From Bifidobacterium breve (GTDB lineage Bacteria; Actinomycetota; Actinomycetes; Nanopelagicales; Nanopelagicaceae), in NCBI GenBank assembly GCA_945869505.1, contig CAMBOZ010000057.1, positions 1-7,561 of the forward strand: a stretch of DNA of 7,561 nt, read 5' to 3'. Both the position numbers and the translations under genes were made by a program. Position 1 is the first letter of the stretch; every line of letters starts with the position of its first letter. The notes under the pieces are model-generated. The model made no database searches. It had not been told where the DNA came from and saw only the letters and a list, made by a program, of their open reading frames with translations. This document shows positions 1 to 6,572 of this stretch, in pieces.

Positions 1-746
1 TTTGCTTCACCAGCAACTGCACGTGCCAATAAAGTTTTACCGGTTCCAGGAGGGCCGTATAAAAGAACACCCTTCGGAATCTTTGCGCCCAGTAAAGCGT
101 ACTTAGCGGGATTTGCTAGGAAGTCTTTAATCTCCTCAAGTTCGGCAATCGCCTCATCTGCGCCCGCAACATCTGCAAAGGTGTTTTGTGGAACATCGTT
201 ATCTTGCAGTTTCGCCCGAGATTTTCCAAAAGAAAAGACTTTGTTTCCGCCTTGAGCATTGCTCATTAAGAAGAAGAATAAGAAACCAATCAGAAGGATT
301 GGGAAGATCGAAAATAGGAATGTAACAAATAGAGATTGGCTAGGAACGCTAACATCCCAGCCTTTGGGTGGCGGGTTTCCAGTTAGGGAATCAATAATTG
401 TTGGTTCTTGGCGAGCAACGTAAGAAGATACAACTTTACTTGAGCCTTCAATTAATTCACCAGGCTTCAGAATTAACTGCAACCTCTGCGATTTATCAAT
501 AACCAGTGCTGACTCAACTTTTGATTGCGCGATAGCGTCAAGTGCCTGTGAGGTACCGATCTCGGTGTAACGATTTCCTACACTAGAAATTTGTCCAAAA
601 ATTGTTACCCCGAGAATTGCAATTATGATCCAGAAAAGTGGACCGCGAACAATTCGGCCAGCGCGAGTTGTCGGAACTTTTTTCGCAGCTTTTTTATTCG
701 AATCTTTGGTTGCCGACTTCTTCTTCAAAGGGTTTTTTTTCTCCAT
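1..746 (-). CDS. ftsH: FtsH, membrane-anchored AAA+ zinc metalloprotease (N-terminal part, cut by window edge)
   Basis: FtsH is an ATP-dependent membrane protease that extracts and degrades membrane and short-lived cytosolic proteins, acting as a hexamer in the cytoplasmic membrane. The first 248 codons are visible. A lysine-rich cytosolic tail (residues 1-23, ten Lys) precedes TM1 (about 36-53), an extracytoplasmic domain (54-137), TM2 (about 139-161), a linker, and the start of the AAA domain with FADVAG at 190-195 and Walker A GPPGTGKT at 231-238. The Walker B, SRH and HEXXH zinc site lie outside the window. The start is the ATG at 744-746; I see no better in-frame start. Its nearest SD-like site, AAGGAA at 760-765, overlaps the hpt stop codon and has an unusually long 13-nt spacer. 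It lies 17 nt after hpt and is probably co-transcribed with it. Family assignment is firm. Confidence 0.96.
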   Translation of the reverse strand, partial: MEKKNPLKKKSATKDSNKKAAKKVPTTRAGRIVRGPLFWIIIAILGVTIFGQISSVGNRYTEIGTSQALDAIAQSKVESALVIDKSQRLQLILKPGELIEGSSKVVSSYVARQEPTIIDSLTGNPPPKGWDVSVPSQSLFVTFLFSIFPILLIGFLFFFLMSNAQGGNKVFSFGKSRAKLQDNDVPQNTFADVAGADEAIAELEEIKDFLANPAKYALLGAKIPKGVLLYGPPGTGKTLLARAVAGEA

Positions 747-763
747 ATTTAAATTCGCGTTCC

Positions 764-1315
764 TTATGAATACATGTGCTTAGCGAGCACACCGACGAAT
801 GAGAGGTTGCGGTACTTCTCGTTAAAATCTAATCCGTAACCAACAACAAAGTCGGTAGGGATATCAAAGCCGACGTACTTGCATTCGACTTCTACTTTTG
901 CTGCTTCTGGTTTACGTAAAATTGCCAGGATTTCAACTGAGGCCGCTCCGCGTGACATTAAGTTTGCGCGCAGCCATGAAAGTGTTAAACCAGAGTCAAC
1001 AATGTCTTCTACAATCAAAATATTGCGTCCCGTGATATCGCGATCTAAATCTTTAAGGATACGAACTACACCACTTGATTTAGTACCGGAACCGTAAGAT
1101 GAAACCGCCATCCAATCCATATCAATATGGCGTTGCATTGCGCGGGTTAGGTCTGCCATCGCCATAATCGCACCTTTTAATACACCGACCAGAAGTAAGT
1201 CACGATCTTTGTAATCAGCATCAACGCGCGCTGCGAGTTCAGCAATTTTTGATTGCAGTTCTTCTTCAGTAACTATTACGCGTTCAACATCTGTGCCGAC
1301 AGCAGCTAGATCCAC
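764..1315 (-). CDS. hpt: Hypoxanthine(-guanine) phosphoribosyltransferase
   Basis: This cytosolic purine-salvage enzyme joins hypoxanthine or guanine to PRPP, giving IMP or GMP plus pyrophosphate. The 183-residue length is normal for bacterial HPRT. Visible motifs in order are the LKG loop (46-48), the flexible-loop SSYG (72-75), the PRPP-binding motif [13 protein letters not shown] (99-111) with the acidic pair E103/D104 and the likely catalytic D107, K146 before VGF, and the purine/Mg site [16 protein letters not shown] (156-171) with D163 and R169. The start is a GTG at 1313-1315 with a good Shine-Dalgarno 7 nt upstream. The gene sits 37 nt after tilS and 17 nt before ftsH, the tilS-hpt-ftsH order conserved in many Gram-positive bacteria. 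Whether it prefers hypoxanthine or guanine cannot be told from sequence. Confidence 0.96.
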   Translation of the reverse strand: MDLAAVGTDVERVIVTEEELQSKIAELAARVDADYKDRDLLLVGVLKGAIMAMADLTRAMQRHIDMDWMAVSSYGSGTKSSGVVRILKDLDRDITGRNILIVEDIVDSGLTLSWLRANLMSRGAASVEILAILRKPEAAKVEVECKYVGFDIPTDFVVGYGLDFNEKYRNLSFVGVLAKHMYS

Positions 1316-1322
1316 TTAAGGA

Positions 1323-1329
1323 CTCCTTT
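1323..1329 (-). promoter_or_regulatory. Shine-Dalgarno site of hpt
   Basis: On the minus strand AAAGGAG lies 7 nt before the GTG at 1315. It is one of the two strongest SD sites in the window and fixes the hpt start at a GTG. It shows that hpt is translated by the canonical route, unlike the leaderless-looking genes further right. Confidence 0.85.
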
Positions 1330-1352
1330 AATATCAAATCTCTTGCGGAGAT

Positions 1353-2315
1353 TTATGGGCGGGCTAAGAGCGAAAGTCTGCCCGAAATCCGAGCAACCTT
1401 CACACCACCCGGCAGGCTAGCTTCGCCTTGGCCACGCCAAGAAGTGACCAGCGCCTCTACGCCAGAGAGGTGATCCGCGCTCACTGAGCCGCTCGGCGCC
1501 CCGGCAGCGTAGATCGCGGCTCGAAGCACGCGAGATCGGATAGCCCGCGGCAGCTCAGCTAGAGCGGCACAATCCAGGTCGCTTAAATCAACTCGCGAGA
1601 TAACGGCCTGCGCCATCTCATCCAATGCATCGGCGTCATCGCGCAAAATTGCCGCACTTCGCGCCAAGGCGGCGGCAATACCTGGGCCGATCTCTTCTTC
1701 CATTACCGGCATAACTTTATTTCGCACACGTACTCGAGAAAACTGTTCATTCGCGTTGTGTGGATCGTTCCAGGCACTAATTTCTGCTTCAGCACATGCC
1801 GCAACCGTTTGCAATCGAGTTAATTGTAAAAACGGACGCGCATATTTTCCGTTAACTGTTGCCATGCCAGATAAAGATCGAGTACCGGAGCCACGTGCTA
1901 ATCCAAGCAAAACAGTTTCTGCTTGATCGTCTCGAGTGTGACCCAAGAAAACTTGTGAAGCGCCATATGCGTGAGCGATTGCATCTAGGGCGGCATATCT
2001 AGCGGTGCGCGCATCTGCTTCTATTCCAGATTTTTCTAGTACTGAAACTTTTTCAATTATTACTTCTTGATATCCCATCGCCTTTAATTGTTCTTGCACT
2101 TTCTTTGCTTGATCCGCCGATCCAGTTTGCAATTGATGATCAACTGTTACCGCAATCAAAGTAATTGCTAAATTTGGAGCTTCTTTAATAAGCGCGTAAG
2201 CAAGTGCGAGTGAATCTGCGCCTCCCGAGACTGCAACAATCGCAGAATCGCCAGCAGTTAAATTCTCAAGAAATGGGCGTACTGCGCTACGAAGATCTAG
2301 CAGCGCCGAAGTCAT
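1353..2315 (-). CDS. tilS: tRNA(Ile)-lysidine synthase TilS
   Basis: TilS uses ATP and lysine to convert C34 of the CAU-anticodon tRNA-Ile2 into lysidine, so that the tRNA reads AUA and is charged with Ile. It is cytosolic and normally essential. Evidence is the N-type ATP pyrophosphatase P-loop SGGADS (30-35), VDHQL (58-62), ARTARY (102-107), GHTRDDQAET (125-134) and the basic tRNA-contact segment around 194-203 (RVRVRNKVMP). At 320 residues it is the short actinobacterial type without the extended C-terminal domain of the E. coli enzyme. The ATG at 2313-2315 follows the upstream NlpC/P60 stop by 9 nt. No SD is visible and an in-frame TAG (2325-2327) blocks any longer start, so translation probably depends on coupling to the upstream gene. 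The 3' half is markedly richer in GC than the 5' half (see findings). Confidence 0.95.
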   Translation of the reverse strand: MTSALLDLRSAVRPFLENLTAGDSAIVAVSGGADSLALAYALIKEAPNLAITLIAVTVDHQLQTGSADQAKKVQEQLKAMGYQEVIIEKVSVLEKSGIEADARTARYAALDAIAHAYGASQVFLGHTRDDQAETVLLGLARGSGTRSLSGMATVNGKYARPFLQLTRLQTVAACAEAEISAWNDPHNANEQFSRVRVRNKVMPVMEEEIGPGIAAALARSAAILRDDADALDEMAQAVISRVDLSDLDCAALAELPRAIRSRVLRAAIYAAGAPSGSVSADHLSGVEALVTSWRGQGEASLPGGVKVARISGRLSLLARP

Positions 2316-2324
2316 GGGCCAACT

Positions 2325-3530
2325 CTAGACCCGACCACCAAATGGCATAAGTCCCTTGACGCTATAAATGTTTGAATAAAGCAGGCCTTTACCTTTGGAA
2401 TTTGCTTCCCACATCATTCCGTTGCCTGCGTAAATTGTTATGTGGTGAATTGATGAAATTGTTCCCTTATATGAGTAGAAAAGTAGATCGCCTGGAACAA
2501 GTTCGTTGAGTGAAACGTGCTTGGTATAACCAGCATAAAGAGAGGAGTTAAGGCGATCCCAGTTCGGCCAACTTAGTCCAGCAGACCTGTATGCCGCATA
2601 AACCAAACCAGAACAGTCAAATGAATTTGGTCCTTCTGAACCCCAGATATACGGCTTGCGCGCTAAGACCTGTTTCTTCGCAAAGGCAACAGCAACTGCG
2701 CGTTGTCCTTCCGTTGTTCTAATCGTTGAACGTCCCTTGAAACCAATGTCAGGCCACACTTTTTTCTGTCCGCCGGTATTGGCTGCGGTATTTGCCAAAC
2801 TCTCTTCAAGTAAGGCAAGTGCCCGTTGCTGCTCAAGGGTAATTCGAACTTTCTTTGCACTCGCTAAATCTTTTGCCAACTTATCTTGAATGGCCTGTAA
2901 TTTATCGACTTCTTTTTGCTGCAGCGCTTTGGCATCATCAGCAACTTTCTTAGCAGAAGCAACTTTGGCGGTCGCCTTTTCTTGAGCAATTTTTGCTTCA
3001 TCAGCTTTTGCTTTTGCAGCGCGCGCGATCACTTCGGCAGCTTTGTAACGATCCAAAGCCATTGAATTTTGCTCGCCTAATTTATCCAAAGTTGTGATTT
3101 GATCTATTAAATCTTGTGGACCGTTTGAGCTCAACAAAGGTTCGATCTCGGTTAAAGAGCCACCCATAATGTATGCACTCGCCGCCATCTTTCCGATTAC
3201 ACGATGGGCTGCCGATACTGCTTGTTGGGTTTCAAGTGCATACGCAGCCGCTGCAACAGCAGCAGTTGTCGCTACCGCTAACTCTTTCTTAGCCTTTGAA
3301 TATAAGGCTTGCGCTGCATTCGCTTTCGCGGTTAATGAACGCAGCGTTTGATTTGCTGCAGCCAATTTCTTTGCTGCAGCATCAGCAGCTTTCTTCTTTG
3401 CTGCCTCTGCTTTCTTCGCCGCTTCAATTTGAGCCAACGTCGGCTTTGGCGTCGCCGCGATTGCAGGGGTAGTGGCAAGGGTTAGCCCAAAAATTACGGC
3501 TAACGCTGCGGCTTTACTGCGATGTGACAC
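2325..3530 (-). CDS. Secreted coiled-coil NlpC/P60 peptidoglycan endopeptidase (RipA/RipC-like, C40 family)
   Basis: This is a probable exported D,L-endopeptidase that cuts the peptidoglycan stem peptide, for example at cell separation. I choose the GTG at 3528-3530. From there the product is 401 residues and opens with a clear signal peptide: a basic n-region (HRSK), a hydrophobic core and an AIA cleavage site near residue 25. An Ala/Lys-rich helical region follows (about 30-255), likely a coiled coil of the kind that keeps RipA or PcsB hydrolases inactive. The C-terminal NlpC/P60 domain (about 275-401) carries FDCSGLVY with catalytic Cys306, HHITIYAGNG with His363 and a Glu375 third residue (numbering from the GTG). 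RipA also uses Cys-His-Glu. A longer TTG start at 3596 is open but would add 22 residues before the signal peptide. A GGGGG tract at 3535-3539 may serve as a poor SD. The partner and exact bond cleaved are unknown. Confidence 0.9.
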   Translation of the reverse strand: MSHRSKAAALAVIFGLTLATTPAIAATPKPTLAQIEAAKKAEAAKKKAADAAAKKLAAANQTLRSLTAKANAAQALYSKAKKELAVATTAAVAAAAYALETQQAVSAAHRVIGKMAASAYIMGGSLTEIEPLLSSNGPQDLIDQITTLDKLGEQNSMALDRYKAAEVIARAAKAKADEAKIAQEKATAKVASAKKVADDAKALQQKEVDKLQAIQDKLAKDLASAKKVRITLEQQRALALLEESLANTAANTGGQKKVWPDIGFKGRSTIRTTEGQRAVAVAFAKKQVLARKPYIWGSEGPNSFDCSGLVYAAYRSAGLSWPNWDRLNSSLYAGYTKHVSLNELVPGDLLFYSYKGTISSIHHITIYAGNGMMWEANSKGKGLLYSNIYSVKGLMPFGGRV

Positions 3531-3554
3531 AAAACCCCCAACAAGTAAGGCCTC

Positions 3555-3560
3555 AGAATA
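3555..3560 (-). promoter_or_regulatory. Candidate -10 box for the NlpC/P60 gene
   Basis: On the minus strand TATTCT lies 24 nt upstream of the chosen GTG, which predicts a transcript starting near 3547-3548 with a leader of about 17 nt. No recognisable -35 is present. Instead a tandem repeat occupies the spacer and -35 zone. The 72-bp spacer between the permease stop and the GTG is the longest gap in the minus-strand run, which fits an internal promoter. This is a weak single-hexamer match. Confidence 0.4.
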
Positions 3561-3562
3561 AT

Positions 3563-3579
3563 TGAGTAACCTGAGTAAC
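3563..3579. repeat. Tandem 9-bp direct repeat, possible regulator site upstream of the NlpC/P60 gene
   Basis: TGAGTAAC occurs twice, at 3563-3570 and 3572-3579, with a 9-bp period and identical 8-bp units. On the minus strand it reads GTTACTCA twice. It lies directly upstream of the candidate -10 box, where an activator or repressor would bind. A paired GTAAC direct repeat recalls sites described for the response regulator MtrA, which controls cell-wall hydrolases in Actinobacteria, but the 9-bp period may not match that consensus. Confidence 0.4.
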
Positions 3580-3602
3580 TTCGGAGATTGCCTCAAGTGT
3601 CG

Positions 3603-4406
3603 CTAGTTGGATACATCTCTCTTAGTAAATAGCACGGTAGCAATCACTAGAGCAACGCTTACATAAATTGCCGATAGGGAAAGCGCATGAGAATACGAAA
3701 CATTTGGGCTTCCACCGGTTGCGATTGTTGAAAGCTGATTTCCGGGCAACCAATTTAAGGTGCTGGATTTCAGTGCGCCGACAATGTTTTCGATAATTAA
3801 TAACCAAAGTACGCCCAATGAAATCGAACTAATCGGAGAGCGAAGAACTATTCCTAAAACCATCCCGATAATTCCAAAGCCAAGAATTGATAGGAAGACA
3901 TTTAATAGCGTTTTGGCGATTTCTAGGCGCCCATCAGCGTTAAACCAGAGTTCGGTACTCACGTTCTTGCCACCAGCCAGCGCATAGGAAACTCCAATTG
4001 AAATGATCGCGCTAACTAATGTCATCAGCATTGCAAAAGTTTTCATAGAAGCTAGCTTGCCAACCAAAATTCGGATACGTCCAGGTTGACGGACGAGGAG
4101 GTTTCGCAAGGTTCCCAGTGAATATTCCTGAGCAGTTTGGGCTGCAAAGACGCAGAGGGCGATGATCCCGAGAAGGCCACCAATGCTTGAGAATGATTGC
4201 GTGGCACCACTTGAAAGAGAGAGCATCTCGCGGGTGATTTGAACTCCGCGATCGCCATTTCCCTGAGGCGAATCAATCATCAAGAAAAGAACAGATGAGA
4301 CTAAAACGCTAAAGAAAGATACGGCGCCAAGTGTGCCGAGAAGTAATGTCGGGCGGCGTAACTTGCGCCATTCGGCGAAGAAAATTCGAGTGATGCTGCG
4401 AATCAT
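3603..4406 (-). CDS. ABC-2 type exporter permease
   Basis: This is the membrane subunit paired with the ATPase encoded just upstream. The 267 residues show six likely membrane segments: about 20-43, 74-92, 120-145, 164-187, 191-212 and 240-261. A short amphipathic start (FFAEWRKLRRP, 9-19) precedes the first segment, as is usual for ABC-2 permeases. The segment QEYSLGTLRNLL (93-104), followed by basic residues and GKL (116-118), is the coupling-helix motif of this family. The ATG overlaps the ATPase stop as ATGA (4403-4406), and an AGGAG site 7 nt upstream lies inside the end of the ATPase gene, so the two are translationally coupled. It is a half-transporter, presumably a homodimer with two ATPases. 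The substrate is not evident; peptide, antibiotic or lipid export are all possible. Confidence 0.9.
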   Translation of the reverse strand: MIRSITRIFFAEWRKLRRPTLLLGTLGAVSFFSVLVSSVLFLMIDSPQGNGDRGVQITREMLSLSSGATQSFSSIGGLLGIIALCVFAAQTAQEYSLGTLRNLLVRQPGRIRILVGKLASMKTFAMLMTLVSAIISIGVSYALAGGKNVSTELWFNADGRLEIAKTLLNVFLSILGFGIIGMVLGIVLRSPISSISLGVLWLLIIENIVGALKSSTLNWLPGNQLSTIATGGSPNVSYSHALSLSAIYVSVALVIATVLFTKRDVSN

Positions 4407-5311
4407 TTCTGATCTCCTGTCATCTCAAAGAATGTTTCTTCTAGATTTGGTACCTGTGGCGATAGTTGAGTGATCAATACTCCACTTTCAAATGCCAATT
4501 TATTTAGAACGCCCGCCCACTCAGCCGGACCTTCGATGTGCGCAGTGCCATCGCGCTTGTGTGCTTTGTGGCCGGCGTTCTGGGCTATCTCAATAATTCG
4601 CTGTAAATCCGCTTCGCGTTCAGTTTTTACAATCATAAATGGTTGCTGTTGATCAAAAAGTTCTTGAATAGGGCCAGCGAAAACAACTTCACCTTTTCGC
4701 AACATCACCAAATATTCGCTGATTAATTCGAGTTCTGATAACAAGTGGGAAGAAACAAAGACTGTGGTGCCGTTATCTGCCAGAGTGCGCAGCAATTGGC
4801 GAATTTCTTGAATACCTTCCGGATCTAGCCCGTTAGTTGGTTCGTCAAGAATTAACAACTTTGGATTTGGAAGAAGTGCTGCTGCAATTCCTAAGCGTTG
4901 CTTCATTCCCAGCGAATAAGTTTTGTACTTTGATTTTCCGCGTTCGGCTAAACCAACTTTTTTAAGCAGTTGATCTACGCGCTCTTGCGGGAAACCGCCA
5001 AGTGTTGCAAGCACTCGTAAATTCTCAGCGCCAGATAGCGCCGGGTAGAAGGCGGGTCCTTCGATCATTGCGCCAACACTAGAAAGATATTTATCAGGCG
5101 AAGTAATTGGCTCACCAAGTATTTCGCCCTTGCCTCCCGTTGGTGAGATCAGGCCGAGGAGCATGCGAATCGTGGTCGTTTTACCAGCGCCATTTGGACC
5201 TACAAACCCACAAATAGTTCCAAGTGGAACTTCAAATTTTGCGTGTGAGACTGCAAGCCCGGTGCCGTATTTCTTGCTCAGATCATCAACTGAGATTGCT
5301 AGTTTGGACAT
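4403..5311 (-). CDS. ABC exporter ATP-binding protein (BcrA/DrrA-like)
   Basis: This is the cytosolic nucleotide-binding subunit that powers the adjacent ABC-2 permease. Its 302 residues contain Walker A GPNGAGKT (38-45), the signature segment YSLGMKQRLGIA (132-143, SLGMK in place of LSGGQ, usual in BcrA/DrrA-type exporters), Walker B LLILDEP (152-158), D-loop GLD (161-163) and H-loop His189 (SSHL). A C-terminal domain of about 80 residues (222-302) follows, as in DrrA-like proteins. All catalytic residues are present. The ATG at 5309-5311 has no SD, but a -10 box ends 6 nt before it, so the mRNA is probably leaderless. It is the first gene of the minus-strand run. Self-resistance, peptide export and lipid export all remain possible. 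Confidence 0.93.
   Translation of the reverse strand: MSKLAISVDDLSKKYGTGLAVSHAKFEVPLGTICGFVGPNGAGKTTTIRMLLGLISPTGGKGEILGEPITSPDKYLSSVGAMIEGPAFYPALSGAENLRVLATLGGFPQERVDQLLKKVGLAERGKSKYKTYSLGMKQRLGIAAALLPNPKLLILDEPTNGLDPEGIQEIRQLLRTLADNGTTVFVSSHLLSELELISEYLVMLRKGEVVFAGPIQELFDQQQPFMIVKTEREADLQRIIEIAQNAGHKAHKRDGTAHIEGPAEWAGVLNKLAFESGVLITQLSPQVPNLEETFFEMTGDQK
4414..4418 (-). promoter_or_regulatory. Shine-Dalgarno site of the ABC permease inside the ATPase gene
   Basis: AGGAG on the minus strand sits 7 nt before the permease ATG and lies within the last codons of the ATPase gene. With the ATGA stop-start overlap this supports tight coupling and matched output of the two subunits. Confidence 0.8.
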
Positions 5312-5317
5312 GTATTG

Positions 5318-5323
5318 AATATA
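5318..5323 (-). promoter_or_regulatory. Extended -10 promoter of the ABC operon, leaderless start
   Basis: On the minus strand TATATT is preceded by TGC, an extended -10 (TGN), and is followed by exactly 6 nt before the ATG at 5311. A transcript starting at the usual distance would begin at or next to the A of the ATG. No -35 hexamer and no SD are visible, which fits a leaderless mRNA. It shares a 37-bp spacer with the metZ promoter. Confidence 0.7.
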
Positions 5324-5335
5324 GCAATTGCACCT

Positions 5336-5341
5336 TAGAAT
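5336..5341 (+). promoter_or_regulatory. -10 promoter of metZ, leaderless start
   Basis: TAGAAT on the plus strand is followed by 7 nt and then the GTG at 5349, so the predicted transcription start falls on the start codon. No SD precedes the GTG. TTGAAT at 5315-5320 could be a -35, but its 15-bp spacing is short and it overlaps the -10 of the opposite promoter. The leader is too short for a SAM riboswitch or T-box. Confidence 0.65.
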
Positions 5342-5348
5342 TATCCCT

Positions 5349-6572
5349 GTGAGTAATGAGACCTGGGGCTATCAGCCACGCAATGAAAGGCCAGCGCCAG
5401 ATTGGGATTTAAATCCCCAGACTGATGCGGTGCGCGCAGGCTTGGCTCGTTCAGGATTTGGTGAAACTTCAGAAGCGCTCTATTTAAATAGCGGATTTAC
5501 ATATTCTTCTGCACAGGAAGCCCTTGATTCGTTTGCCGATGAAACAGATCACTACCTTTACAGCCGATTCCATAATCCAACTGTTCAGATGTTTGAAAAG
5601 CGTTTAGCTGCAATTGAGGGTGCTGAATATTGCATAGCAACTGGATCTGGAATGTCAGCCATGTTTGCATCGATTGCTTGCATGGTCACCGCGGGAGATC
5701 ACATCGTTGCATCTGCGGCAATGTTTAGTTCTTGCCACGTTGTTCTCACTGAAATTTTGCCGAAGTGGGGCGTAACCGTTGAGTTAGTTAGAGGAAACGA
5801 CCAAGCGAAATGGGCTGCTGCGCTTAGTAAGCCCACAAAGGTTGTCTTTATTGAATCCCCAAGTAATCCACTTATGGAAATTGTTGATATTCGAATGGTC
5901 AGCGATCTTGCCCATAAGGCTGGTGCCACAGTAATCGTGGATAACGTAATGGCTTCGCCTGTTTTACAGAAGCCGCTTCAACTTGGCGCAGATGTAGTTA
6001 TGTATTCAGCTACTAAACATATTGATGGACAGGGTCGCGTACTCGCCGGAGCAGTGCTTGGTTCTTTCTCTTACATCCACGAATATTTGATTCCATTTAT
6101 CCGCCACACTGGCCCGACGCTTAGCCCATTTAGTGCGTGGGTTCTTTTGAAATCTCTCGAAACTATGGAGATGCGAGTAGAAAGAATGTGCCAGAACGCA
6201 CAGACCATTGCTGAATTCTTTGAAACACGGAAAGAAATTAAATCTGTGAAATACCCTGGGCTTAAGTCTCATCCTGATTATGCAATTGCGCAGAAGCAGA
6301 TGAGTGGCGGAGGCAGCACTATCGGCATTGAATTTGTGGGCAGTCAGAAAGATGCCTTCAAATTTATGGATGCCCTGCGAATTATCGATATCTCAAATAA
6401 CTTGGGCGACAGTAAGTCCCTCATCACTCATCCAGCATCGACAACTCACCGTCGCTTATCGCCAGAAGTTCAGGCAGAGATGGGAATTACGCCTTCAATG
6501 TTGCGTCTATCAGTTGGTCTAGAACACGTGGATGATTTGATTAAAGACTTAACTCAAGCCTTTAACAACTGA
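5349..6572 (+). CDS. metZ: O-succinylhomoserine sulfhydrylase
   Basis: This PLP enzyme makes homocysteine from O-succinylhomoserine and sulfide (direct sulfhydrylation) in methionine synthesis; it is a cytosolic, usually tetrameric enzyme of the Cys/Met-metabolism fold-type I family. From the GTG at 5349 it is 407 residues. Visible are YSRFHNPT (71-78, cofactor-phosphate contacts), GSGMSA (99-104), ESPSNP (169-174), VDN with Asp198 for the pyridine nitrogen, and SATKHIDGQGR (220-230) with PLP-binding Lys223. Arg386 in LRLSVGLE binds the substrate carboxylate. The SATKHIDGQGR form and the length fit MetZ better than MetB or the longer MetY; acetylhomoserine as substrate cannot be excluded. A TTG at 5328 is open in frame but would put the start upstream of the predicted transcript. 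Its 3' end overlaps ctaB by 19 bp tail to tail. Confidence 0.92.
   Translation: MSNETWGYQPRNERPAPDWDLNPQTDAVRAGLARSGFGETSEALYLNSGFTYSSAQEALDSFADETDHYLYSRFHNPTVQMFEKRLAAIEGAEYCIATGSGMSAMFASIACMVTAGDHIVASAAMFSSCHVVLTEILPKWGVTVELVRGNDQAKWAAALSKPTKVVFIESPSNPLMEIVDIRMVSDLAHKAGATVIVDNVMASPVLQKPLQLGADVVMYSATKHIDGQGRVLAGAVLGSFSYIHEYLIPFIRHTGPTLSPFSAWVLLKSLETMEMRVERMCQNAQTIAEFFETRKEIKSVKYPGLKSHPDYAIAQKQMSGGGSTIGIEFVGSQKDAFKFMDALRIIDISNNLGDSKSLITHPASTTHRRLSPEVQAEMGITPSMLRLSVGLEHVDDLIKDLTQAFNN

Noticed and set aside
730..746. A8 run at codons 3-5 of ftsH with the -1 slippery form A-AAA-AAC
   Set aside because: The -1 frame reaches a stop after about a dozen codons, there is no evident stimulatory structure, and Lys-rich starts give such runs by chance. 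Slippage or phase variation is possible but unsupported.
879..1097. Plus-strand open frame opposite hpt, and similar antisense frames at 2656-2889, 3169-3351, 3760-3987, 4470-4652 and 5130-5318
   Set aside because: All are shadows of well-supported genes and encode no recognisable domain. They were not kept as genes.
2390..3530. Ala/Lys-rich stretch in the hydrolase as a nucleotide repeat or CRISPR-like array
   Set aside because: The repetition is at the amino-acid level (coiled coil). The DNA lacks regular repeat units of constant length.
3531..3602. Cyclic-di-AMP (ydaO) riboswitch before the NlpC/P60 gene
   Set aside because: This riboswitch often controls actinobacterial NlpC/P60 genes, but 72 nt is too short for its fold and I see no matching conserved core.
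5312..5348. SAM riboswitch or T-box before metZ
   Set aside because: Only 37 bp separate the genes and the transcript appears leaderless, so there is no room for a leader element.
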